Source of the DNA: Enterobacter asburiae
Lineage (GTDB): Bacteria; Pseudomonadota; Gammaproteobacteria; Enterobacterales; Enterobacteriaceae
Reading direction: 5' to 3'
Length of the DNA: 64,000 nt
NCBI RefSeq assembly: GCF_024599655.1
Contig: NZ_CP102247.1
Coordinates: 4,154,001-4,218,000, forward strand
This document shows positions 57,336-64,000 of this stretch, in pieces. How positions within the stretch are numbered: position 1 is the first letter of the stretch; each line of letters begins with the position of its first letter. The translations under genes were made by a program, and so were the position numbers. The notes below the pieces were generated by a model. It was not told where the DNA came from. It ran no database searches and worked only from the letters and a program-made list of their open reading frames with translations.

Positions 57336-58559
57336 TCAGAACATGGCCTTGCCATATTCCATGTCAGACGTACCAAAGTATTTCGCGATAGTCTGGCCGA
57401 TGTCCGCGAAGGTTTCACGGTGACCAAGCGAGCCCGGCTTCACTTTCGGGCCGTACACCAGCACCGGAATGTGCTCACGGGTGTGGTCGGTACCGGTCCA
57501 GGTTGGGTCACAGCCGTGGTCCGCGGTCAGGATCAGAATGTCATCTTCACCCACCAGCTCCATCAGCTCCGGCAGACGACGGTCGAACAGTTCCAGACCG
57601 GCCGCATAGCCTGCGACGTCGCGACGGTGGCCCCAGGAGGAGTCGAAGTCCACGAAGTTGGTGAAGACAATGGTCTTGTCGCCCGCGTCTTTCATCTCTT
57701 TGATGGTGGCATCGAACAGCGCATCCAGACCGGTGGCTTTCACTTTTTTGGTGATGCCGCAGTTGGCGTAGATATCCGCGATTTTACCCACGGAAACCAC
57801 GTGGCCGTCTTTCTCTTCAACCAGCTTCTGCAGCACGGTTGGCGCCGGTGGCTCAACGGCCAGGTCGTGACGGTTACCGGTACGCTGGAAGTTACCCGCT
57901 TTGTCGCCGATAAACGGACGCGCGATCACGCGGCCAATGTTGTAGCCGCCTTCGGTCAGCTCTTCACGGGCGATTTCGCACAGCTCGTAGAGTTTATCCA
58001 GGCCGTAGGTCTCTTCGTGGCAGGCAATCTGGAACACGGAGTCAGCGGAGGTGTAGAAAATCGGCTTGCCGGTTTTCATGTGCTCTTCGCCGAGCTCATC
58101 CAGAATTACGGTCCCGGAAGAGTGGCAGTTGCCGAGGTAGCCCGGCAGATTGGCGCGCTTCACCAGCTTATCGAGCAGCTCCTGCGGGAAGCTGTTCTCG
58201 TGATCGGAGAAATAACCCCAGTCGAACAGCACCGGCACACCGGCGATTTCCCAGTGGCCAGACGGGGTGTCTTTACCGGAGGAGAGCTCGTGAGCCCAGC
58301 CGTAGGCGCCCACGACTTCCGCGTTGCCGTCCATACCGGCTGCGATTTTACCGGTAGAACCTTCATGCGCTTTCACCAGACCGAGGCGGGTCAGGTTGGG
58401 TAGAGTCAGAGGGCCTTTACGACCGTTGTCCGCTTCGCCTTTCGCACAGGCTTCCGCGATGTGACCCATGGTATCGGAACCCACGTCACCAAAACGTTCT
58501 GCATCTTCGGTTGCGCCGATGCCGAATGAGTCCAGCACCATAATAAATGCACGTTTCAT
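57336..58559 (-). CDS. deoB: Phosphopentomutase DeoB
   Basis: DeoB interconverts (deoxy)ribose 1- and 5-phosphate. The 407-residue alkaline-phosphatase-fold protein has VLDSFGIGATEDAE, the phosphorylated Thr in KDTPSGHWEIAG, and the metal site ILTADHGCDPTW. It follows deoA by 52 bases. Confidence 0.98.
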   Translation of the reverse strand: MKRAFIMVLDSFGIGATEDAERFGDVGSDTMGHIAEACAKGEADNGRKGPLTLPNLTRLGLVKAHEGSTGKIAAGMDGNAEVVGAYGWAHELSSGKDTPSGHWEIAGVPVLFDWGYFSDHENSFPQELLDKLVKRANLPGYLGNCHSSGTVILDELGEEHMKTGKPIFYTSADSVFQIACHEETYGLDKLYELCEIAREELTEGGYNIGRVIARPFIGDKAGNFQRTGNRHDLAVEPPAPTVLQKLVEEKDGHVVSVGKIADIYANCGITKKVKATGLDALFDATIKEMKDAGDKTIVFTNFVDFDSSWGHRRDVAGYAAGLELFDRRLPELMELVGEDDILILTADHGCDPTWTGTDHTREHIPVLVYGPKVKPGSLGHRETFADIGQTIAKYFGTSDMEYGKAMF

Positions 58560-58611
58560 AATTGTTCTCCGTACGTAGTGCTTAAAAATGATTGATCAGA
58601 TCAGTATACCG

Positions 58612-59934
58612 CTATTCGGTGATACGGCGATAGACAGTCGGTGTGGTTTCCGGCGCTTTATCGTCAAGCGTAATGGCTGCCTTCACCGCTTTCGCCGCTT
58701 CCTGCCAGCTGGCTTCGTCTTTGGCGTGGATCACCGCCAGTGGACGCTGACCGTCAACGCTGTCGCCCAGACGGGCCATATCGGTAAAGCCGACGCTGTA
58801 ATCAATGGTGTCCGATGCCTGACGGCGTCCGCCGCCCATCGAGACCACCGCCATGCCGAGCGCGCGGGTGTCCATTGCGGAAACGAAGCCTTCGGAATCT
58901 GCGTAAACGGCTTTGCTGAGCATCGCGGTTGGCAGGTATTTCGCGTAGTTTTCGACGAAATCGGTCGGGCCTTTCTGCGCCGCAACCATGCGGCCAAAGA
59001 TCTCCGCCGCTTTGCCGTTGTCCAGCACCGCCTGCAGCTTCGCGCGCGCTTCTGCATCGTCTTTGGCCAGCTTGCCGGAGATTAACATCTCAACGCACAG
59101 CGCCATGGTGACGTCGAACAGACGCGGGTTACGGTATTCGCCGGTGAGGAACTGTACCGCCTCACGCACTTCGACCGCGTTACCGGCGCTGGAGGCCAGC
59201 ACCTGGTTCATGTCGGTGAGCAGTGCGGTGGTGCGCACGCCCGCGCCGTTGGAGACGCCAACGATCGCTTCGGCAAGCGCAGCAGAAAGTTCATAGGTCG
59301 GCATAAACGCACCGCTGCCCACCTTCACGTCCATCACCAGCGCGTCCAGCCCTTCAGCCAGTTTTTTCGCCAGGATAGAGGCGGTGATCAGCGGGATGGA
59401 GTCAACGGTCGCGGTGATATCGCGGGTCGCGTAGAAACGCTTGTCTGCCGGAGCAAGAGAGCTGGTCTGGCCGATAATCGCCACACCAACGTCTTTAATA
59501 ATGTCGCGGAAGCGGCTGTCATCCGGGAAGATATCGAAGCCCGGAATGGCTTCAAGTTTGTCGAGCGTACCGCCGGTGTGGCCCAGGCCGCGCCCGGAGA
59601 TCATCGGGATGTAACCGCCACAGGCTGCCACCATTGGGCCGAGCATCAGAGACGTCACGTCGCCCACGCCGCCGGTGGAGTGTTTGTCCACAATCGGGCC
59701 GTTAAGGTTGAGGCTTTTCCAGTCCAGAACGGTTCCTGAATCTCGCATCGCCATGGTCAGCGACACGCGCTCAGGCATCGACATATCGTGGAAGAAAATG
59801 GTCATCGCCAGAGCCGCAATCTGCCCTTCAGAGACGGTGTTATCACGAATGCCGTTGATAAAGAAGCGGATCTCTTCGTCGCTTAATGCATGACCATCAC
59901 GTTTTTTACGAATAATTTCTTGTGCGAGAAACAC
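58612..59934 (-). CDS. deoA: Thymidine phosphorylase DeoA
   Basis: DeoA splits thymidine and deoxyuridine by phosphorolysis. The 440-residue protein has the phosphate and pyrimidine block DKHSTGGVGDVTSLML and MISGRGLGHTGGTLDKLE. I place the start at a GTG (59934) with GGAGGT 4 bases upstream, giving the E. coli length and the MFLAQEIIRKK start. An ATG four codons earlier would put the ribosome site inside the gene. It follows deoC by 109 bases with REPs. Confidence 0.96.
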   Translation of the reverse strand: MFLAQEIIRKKRDGHALSDEEIRFFINGIRDNTVSEGQIAALAMTIFFHDMSMPERVSLTMAMRDSGTVLDWKSLNLNGPIVDKHSTGGVGDVTSLMLGPMVAACGGYIPMISGRGLGHTGGTLDKLEAIPGFDIFPDDSRFRDIIKDVGVAIIGQTSSLAPADKRFYATRDITATVDSIPLITASILAKKLAEGLDALVMDVKVGSGAFMPTYELSAALAEAIVGVSNGAGVRTTALLTDMNQVLASSAGNAVEVREAVQFLTGEYRNPRLFDVTMALCVEMLISGKLAKDDAEARAKLQAVLDNGKAAEIFGRMVAAQKGPTDFVENYAKYLPTAMLSKAVYADSEGFVSAMDTRALGMAVVSMGGGRRQASDTIDYSVGFTDMARLGDSVDGQRPLAVIHAKDEASWQEAAKAVKAAITLDDKAPETTPTVYRRITE

Positions 59935-59965
59935 GGTAACCTCCATGCGGAATCGGGGGAGTTGT

Positions 59966-60032
59966 GGCGGGTGGCGCTACGCTTACCCGCCCTACGATCC
60001 TGTAGGCCGGATAAGCGAAGCGTCATCCGGCA
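59966..60032. repeat. REP pair between deoA and deoC
   Basis: Two REPs (59966-59995 and, inverted, 60002-60032) lie in the gap after deoC. They could protect the deoC message from the 3' side. Confidence 0.88.
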
Positions 60033-60043
60033 TTATCTGGCAA

Positions 60044-60823
60044 TCAGTAGCTGCTTGCGCTCTTACCGTCGCCGTGACCCAGCGCTTTCAGCAGGCTGGC
60101 CAGCAGGCTGGACGCGCCGAAGCGGTAGTGGCGGGAATCGGCCCAGTCGGCGCCAAACAGCTCGTCGGCAATCGCCAGGAACTGCTGCGCGTCTTCGGCA
60201 GTACGCACGCCGCCCGCAGGTTTGAAACCAACGGTTTTGGACACGCCCATGTCGCGGATCACTTCCATCATGATGCGCGCGCTTTCTGGAGTCGCATTCA
60301 CCGGCACTTTACCAGTAGAGGTTTTAATGAAATCCGCACCGGCTTTGATGGAAATTTCAGACGCCTTACGAATCAGCGCCTCTTCTTTCAGCTCGCCGGT
60401 TTCGATGATTACTTTCAGCAGCACGTTTGCCGCCGCGCAGGCCTCTTTACAGGCTTTCACCAGGTCAAAACCAACCTGCTCGTTGCCGGCGATCAGCGCG
60501 CGGTACGGGAATACCACGTCAACTTCGTCTGCGCCGTAGGCAATCGCCGCGCGGGTTTCTGCCAGCGCAATCTCGATATCGTCGTTGCCATGCGGGAAGT
60601 TAGTTACGGTTGCAATACGCACGTCCGGCGTGCCCTGCTCTTTCAGCGTCTTACGGGCAATCGGGATAAAGCGCGGGTAGATACAGATGGCTGCGGTGTT
60701 ACCCACCGGCGTTTTCGCCTGATGGCACAGGGCGATGACTTTTTCATTGGTGTCGTCATCGTTCAGGGTGGTCAGATCCATCAGTTTCAACGCGCGCAGG
60801 CTGCTTGCAGTTAAATCGGTCAT
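60044..60823 (-). CDS. deoC: Deoxyribose-phosphate aldolase
   Basis: DeoC cleaves deoxyribose 5-phosphate to glyceraldehyde 3-phosphate and acetaldehyde. The 259-residue TIM-barrel class I aldolase has the Schiff-base Lys in ADFIKTSTGK (Lys167). I chose the ATG at 60823 with a GGAGAATG context; a longer frame would run through the promoter. First gene of deoCABD. Expression should follow cytidine (CytR-CRP) and deoxyribose 5-phosphate (DeoR) control. Confidence 0.97.
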   Translation of the reverse strand: MTDLTASSLRALKLMDLTTLNDDDTNEKVIALCHQAKTPVGNTAAICIYPRFIPIARKTLKEQGTPDVRIATVTNFPHGNDDIEIALAETRAAIAYGADEVDVVFPYRALIAGNEQVGFDLVKACKEACAAANVLLKVIIETGELKEEALIRKASEISIKAGADFIKTSTGKVPVNATPESARIMMEVIRDMGVSKTVGFKPAGGVRTAEDAQQFLAIADELFGADWADSRHYRFGASSLLASLLKALGHGDGKSASSY

Positions 60824-60868
60824 AACATTCTCCAACGGCAGTGCCGTATAAATTTTACCTTGCGGGTC

Positions 60869-60970
60869 TGTGAGTATTCTAACATTCACCCGCATCCACA
60901 CTTCGACATTCATCACAGTTAATGAAAACTGCGTACAATTTTGCATTACTGTAATGAGATCTTCTTCAAA
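60869..60970 (-). promoter_or_regulatory. deoP2 promoter with DeoR operator and two CRP sites
   Basis: On the minus strand a -10 TAGAAT (60876-60881) is inside TGTTAGAATACTCACA (60869-60884), which matches the DeoR operator TGTTAGAATACTAACA at 15 of 16. CRP site 1 is TGTGATGAATGTCGAA (60902-60917) near -40. A weaker CRP site 2, TTTGAAGAAGATCTCA, is centred 53 bases further (60955-60970). The E. coli deoP2 CRP sites have this 53-base spacing, with CytR binding between them. Confidence 0.85.
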
Positions 60971-61085
60971 CTTTAGCGCCTAAATTGCCGACTAAAGCAG
61001 CGATACCCCCTGTCGGATCAAAAGCCCCGACAGGCTGGCTTCCTACAATCCGTTCATCATCCGCAGAACACTCAAGGAAGCGAAT

Positions 61086-62633
61086 ATGCCCCACTCCAGC
61101 CCCGACGCCCTGCAACAACGTTGCCAGCACATTGTGACAAGCCCGGTGTTAACCCCGGAACAAAAACGTCATTTTCTGGCGCTGGAAGCGGAAAACAACC
61201 TGCCTTATCCGGCACTTCCTGAGGCCGCGCGAGCCGCGCTGGACGAAGGGTTTATCTGCGACATGTTCGAAGGTCACGCGCCTTACAAACCCCGTTACGT
61301 TCTGCCGGATTACGCAAAATTTCTGGCTAACGGTTCAGAGTGGCTGGAGCTGGAAGGGGCGAAAGATCTCGACGACGCCCTCTCGCTGTTAACCATCCTC
61401 TACCACCATGTTCCGTCCGTCACATCGATGCCGGTCTATCTCGGTCAGCTTGATGCGATATTAACTCCATATGTTAGAATTCTAACACAAGAAGAGATCG
61501 ATAGCAGAATAAAACGTTTCTGGCGCTATCTCGACCGTACGCTGCCGGATGCGTTTATGCACGCAAACATCGGGCCTGCCGACGGCCCCATCACACGCGC
61601 CATTCTGCGTGCCGACGCAGAGCTGAAGCAGGTCGCACCGAACCTGACCTTCATCTACGATCCCGATATCACTCCGGACGACCTGCTGCTTGAGGTGGCA
61701 AAAAACATATGTGAATGCAACAAACCGCACATTTCTAATGGCCCGATGAATGATAAAATTTTCACAAAAGGCCGTTACGGCGTGGTGAGTTGTTACAACT
61801 CCCTGCCGCTTGCAGGCGGTGGCAGCACCCTGGTACGCCTTAACCTCAAAGCCATTGCGGAACGCAGCACATCCATTGAAGACTTCTTTACCCGCGCGCT
61901 CCCGCACTACTGCCAGCAGCAAATTGCCATCATCGATGCGCGCTGCGATTTTCTGTACGGGCAATCTGGCTTCTTTGAGAATAGCTTCCTGGTCAAAGAG
62001 GGGCTCATTGATGCCGATCGGTTTGTGCCGATGTTTGGCATGTACGGCCTGGCGGAAGCGGTGAACGTGCTCTGCGAGAAGGAAGGCATCGAGGGGCGTT
62101 ACGGTAAAGACGAACAGGCTAACGCGCTGGGGTATCGCATCAGCGAGCAGCTCGCGGCATTCGTTGAAAACACGCCGGTAAAGCACGGCTGGAAGCATCG
62201 CGCGATGCTGCATGCACAGTCGGGGATCAGTTCTGACTCGGGCACCACGCCGGGCGCACGTCTGCCTTACGGCGACGAGCCGGATCCCATCAGCCATCTG
62301 CTGGCCGTTGCGCCGCATCACCAGCACTATCACGCCGGGATCAGCGATATTCTCACTCTGGATGAGACGGTAAAACGCAACCCGCAGGCGGTGGTTCAGC
62401 TGTGCCTCGGCGCCTTCAGAGCGGGTATGCGGGAATTTACGGCTAACGTAGCGGGTAACGATCTGGTCCGCGTGACCGGCTATATGGTGCGATTATCGGA
62501 TCTGGAGAAATACCGGGAAGCGGGTTCGAGAACCAACACCACGTGGCTGGGTGAAGAGGCCGCACGCAATACCCGTATCCTGGAACGTCAGCCACGCGTG
62601 ATAAGCCATGAACAGCAGATGCGCTTTAGTTAG
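61086..62633 (+). CDS. yjjI: Glycyl-radical-type protein YjjI (DUF3029)
   Basis: A 515-residue protein of the DUF3029 group, related to pyruvate formate-lyase-type glycyl radical enzymes. The glycyl motif RVTGYMV is near the C-terminus (Gly about 465), where the radical would form, and a candidate active-site Cys is Cys236 in GVVSCYNSLPL. No substrate is known. It shares 26 bases with yjjW, its likely activase. Two DeoR operators (61472-61487 and 61751-61766) lie in its reading frame. Full length, so probably functional under anaerobic growth. Confidence 0.9.
   Translation: MPHSSPDALQQRCQHIVTSPVLTPEQKRHFLALEAENNLPYPALPEAARAALDEGFICDMFEGHAPYKPRYVLPDYAKFLANGSEWLELEGAKDLDDALSLLTILYHHVPSVTSMPVYLGQLDAILTPYVRILTQEEIDSRIKRFWRYLDRTLPDAFMHANIGPADGPITRAILRADAELKQVAPNLTFIYDPDITPDDLLLEVAKNICECNKPHISNGPMNDKIFTKGRYGVVSCYNSLPLAGGGSTLVRLNLKAIAERSTSIEDFFTRALPHYCQQQIAIIDARCDFLYGQSGFFENSFLVKEGLIDADRFVPMFGMYGLAEAVNVLCEKEGIEGRYGKDEQANALGYRISEQLAAFVENTPVKHGWKHRAMLHAQSGISSDSGTTPGARLPYGDEPDPISHLLAVAPHHQHYHAGISDILTLDETVKRNPQAVVQLCLGAFRAGMREFTANVAGNDLVRVTGYMVRLSDLEKYREAGSRTNTTWLGEEAARNTRILERQPRVISHEQQMRFS
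61472..61487. promoter_or_regulatory. Distal DeoR operator O1/deoP1 inside yjjI
   Basis: TGTTAGAATTCTAACA is a perfect 16-bp palindrome matching the DeoR operator but for one central base. Its centre is 603 bases from the operator in deoP2. E. coli O1 and O2 are 599 bases apart and loop together through DeoR. The frame here uses two rare codons, AGA and CTA, as if the DNA site is constrained. A promoter (deoP1) with -10 TAGAAT would overlap it on the minus strand. Confidence 0.85.
61751..61766. promoter_or_regulatory. Third DeoR-like site (OE) inside yjjI
   Basis: TGATAAAATTTTCACA agrees with the DeoR operator at 11 of 16 positions. Its centre is exactly 279 bases from O1. The E. coli third operator OE lies 279 bases beyond O1, so position supports a match that is weak by sequence alone. 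Confidence 0.6.
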
Positions 62634-63468
62634 TCAGGTCATTCCTTTTTCCTGCGTGGACGGACCGGGCAGCCGCCTGGCCCTGTTCCTGCAGGGCTGC
62701 AACCTGCGCTGCAAAACCTGCCACAACCCGTGGACGATCGGCCGCTGCAACGACTGCGGGGACTGTGTGCCCCACTGTCCGCACGACGCGCTGACCATTC
62801 AGGCCGGACGCGTCTGGTGGCAGGAGAGTGACTGCCAGCAGTGCGACACCTGCCTGCACCTGTGCCAGCAGCAGGCAACGCCTATGGCGCACCGCTTCAG
62901 CGTGGATGAGATCCTCACCCAGATCCGCAAATCCGCACCGTTTATCGAAGGGATCACCGTGAGCGGCGGTGAAGCCACAACGCAATTGCCGTTTTTGATA
63001 GCCCTGTTCAACGCGATCAAAGCCGATCCCGCCCTGCGTCACCTCACCTGCCTGGTAGACAGCAACGGTCTGTTAAGCGAAACCGGCTGGCAAAAGCTGC
63101 TGCCGGTACTGGATGGCGCGATGCTGGATCTGAAGGCGTGGGGGAACGAGCATCACCGCTTCCTGACCGGGCGCGAAAACCCGCAGATTAAGCAGAGCAT
63201 CCGCTGGCTGGCAGATCGTCGCCGTTTGACGGAACTCCGCCTGCTGGTTATTCCGGAGCAGTGTGATTATCTGGAACATCTCAAACCGCTAACGACCTTT
63301 ATCCACGGGCTTGGAAATGTGCCGGTGCGCATCAACGCATTTCATGCGCATGGCGTTTACGGTGAGGCGGCATCATGGCGTAGCGCCACGCCCGAGGACG
63401 TTGAACCGCTGGCGCTGGCGCTGGAAAAACAGAAGATAACGGTGATCCGCCCGGCGCTTTACCTATAG
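62608..63468 (+). CDS. yjjW: Glycyl-radical enzyme activating protein YjjW
   Basis: A 286-residue radical SAM protein, likely activase of YjjI. The radical SAM cluster motif is CNLRCKTCHNPW (CxxxCxxC). A ferredoxin-like insert with two cysteine clusters (CNDCGDCVPHC, CQQCDTCLHLC) is typical of the GRE-activase subgroup. GITVSGGEATTQLPF is the SAM-binding GGE motif. The start overlaps yjjI by 26 bases. The 3' end overlaps yjjV by 6 on the other strand. Confidence 0.93.
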   Translation: MNSRCALVSQVIPFSCVDGPGSRLALFLQGCNLRCKTCHNPWTIGRCNDCGDCVPHCPHDALTIQAGRVWWQESDCQQCDTCLHLCQQQATPMAHRFSVDEILTQIRKSAPFIEGITVSGGEATTQLPFLIALFNAIKADPALRHLTCLVDSNGLLSETGWQKLLPVLDGAMLDLKAWGNEHHRFLTGRENPQIKQSIRWLADRRRLTELRLLVIPEQCDYLEHLKPLTTFIHGLGNVPVRINAFHAHGVYGEAASWRSATPEDVEPLALALEKQKITVIRPALYL

Positions 63469-64000
63469 CGTGATGCCAAATACCGAACGGGTATTTTCAA
63501 GCAGCGCGTCGGCAATCACCTCTTCAGGCTCCTTTCGCAGTTCACACAGGGTGGTAAACACGCGCGCTGCCTGTTCCGGACGATTCGGCTGACCCTGAAA
63601 ACCATTCAGCGGCATATCCGGCGCGTCGGTTTCCAGCAGCAGCGCCGACAGCGGCAGCTGTGCCATCACGTCACGGGTTTTACTGGCGCGCGGATAGGTG
63701 ATGGTGCCCCCGACGCCGATTTTATAGCCCAGCGCGATAAAACGCTGCGCCTGCTGCAGGCTGCCGGAGAAACCGTGCACGACGCCCATGCGCGGCAGAC
63801 CGATGCGTTTCAGGTGCATCGCCAGCTTATCGTGCGTGCGTCTTGAATGGAGGATAACCGGCAGATCGTGGCGCTTCGCCAGCCTGAGCTGCGCGTCGAG
63901 GATCGTCTGCTGGCGCTCAAACTGCGGATCCTCGCGATAAAGATCGAGGCCGATCTCACCGATGGCGACAAGTTTGTCTCCTGCGGTCAGCACTACCTCA
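63463..64000 (-). CDS. yjjV: TatD-family metal-dependent hydrolase YjjV (3' part)
   Basis: The last ~178 codons of a TatD-type protein; the frame is open at the right edge. Metal and fold residues are visible in VAIGEIGLDL, VILHSRRTHDKLAMHLK, GVVHGFSGSLQQAQRF and LLLETDAPDMPL. The family includes TatD DNase and related hydrolases; the substrate of YjjV is not known. It faces yjjW tail to tail. Confidence 0.94.
   Translation of the reverse strand, partial: EVVLTAGDKLVAIGEIGLDLYREDPQFERQQTILDAQLRLAKRHDLPVILHSRRTHDKLAMHLKRIGLPRMGVVHGFSGSLQQAQRFIALGYKIGVGGTITYPRASKTRDVMAQLPLSALLLETDAPDMPLNGFQGQPNRPEQAARVFTTLCELRKEPEEVIADALLENTRSVFGITL

Noticed and set aside
60824..60946. Longer deoC frame starting at 60946
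   Set aside because: It would run through the DeoR operator, the -10 and a CRP site, and DeoC is 259 residues in the family.
61733..61738. A TTCTAA half-site as the third DeoR operator
   Set aside because: It is 253 bases from O1 with only one half conserved. The site at 61751-61766 has the expected 279-base spacing and both halves.

Overview
The window is a stretch of enterobacterial chromosome. Almost every protein aligns over its full length with an Escherichia coli K-12 protein I know, and the order pdxA-rsmA-apaGH-folA-kefCF ... carBA-dapB ... thrCBA ... arcA ... deoCABD-yjjI-yjjW-yjjV is the E. coli 99-1 min region read in reverse. Sequence divergence, GC-rich codon use, many REP elements, and the absence of several E. 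coli genes (caiTABCDE/fix, yaaW/yaaI, yjjJ) suggest Enterobacter or a close relative (Leclercia, Lelliottia, Klebsiella group) rather than Escherichia. I cannot assign the species by eye. I saw no rRNA, tRNA, transposase, prophage or CRISPR array.

Layout. 1-5.6 kb: pdxA (3' part), rsmA, apaG, apaH on +, facing folA and the K+ efflux pair kefF-kefC on -. 5.7-11.8 kb: a small YgdI/YgdR-type lipoprotein, carAB with tandem ArgR boxes and a PurR-like box, and dapB. 12-17.8 kb: the ribF-ileS-lspA-fkpB-ispH operon. 18-24 kb: rpsT, nhaA-nhaR, and dnaK-dnaJ with two sigma-32-type promoters. 24-30.7 kb: satP, an extra MHS-type MFS transporter, mog, talB, yaaJ, yaaA, yaaX. 31-36.7 kb: thrLABC with its attenuator, then yjtD. 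37-43.9 kb: arcA with a long leader that has the 46-codon yjjY antisense to it, creABCD with a CreB tag, rob, gpmB. 43.9-48.7 kb: yjjX, trpR with its operator, slt, ettA. 48.7-50.9 kb: a divergent LysR regulator/MDR oxidoreductase pair not at this place in E. coli, flanked by inverted copies of a hairpin repeat. 50.9-56.4 kb: nadR, radA, serB, smp, lplA. 56.5-64 kb: the deo operon, then yjjI-yjjW (orphan glycyl-radical protein and activase) and the 3' part of yjjV.

How the genes work together. Biosynthetic units (carAB, dapB, thrABC, ispH, folA, pdxA) carry their expected control signals. The deo operon salvages deoxynucleosides. Its three DeoR operators are preserved at nearly the E. coli spacing, and two of them lie inside the yjjI reading frame. 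dnaKJ, nhaAR, arcA, creBC and rob are stress and regulatory functions.

Most of the window is conserved core genome, and I do not see a wholly undescribed multi-gene system. The points most worth a second look are the DeoR loop sites inside yjjI with the orphan YjjI/YjjW pair, yjjY antisense to the arcA leader, the LysR/oxidoreductase insertion with its inverted flanking repeats, the REP that supplies the trpR stop codon, and the 47-bp tandem REP array after thrC.
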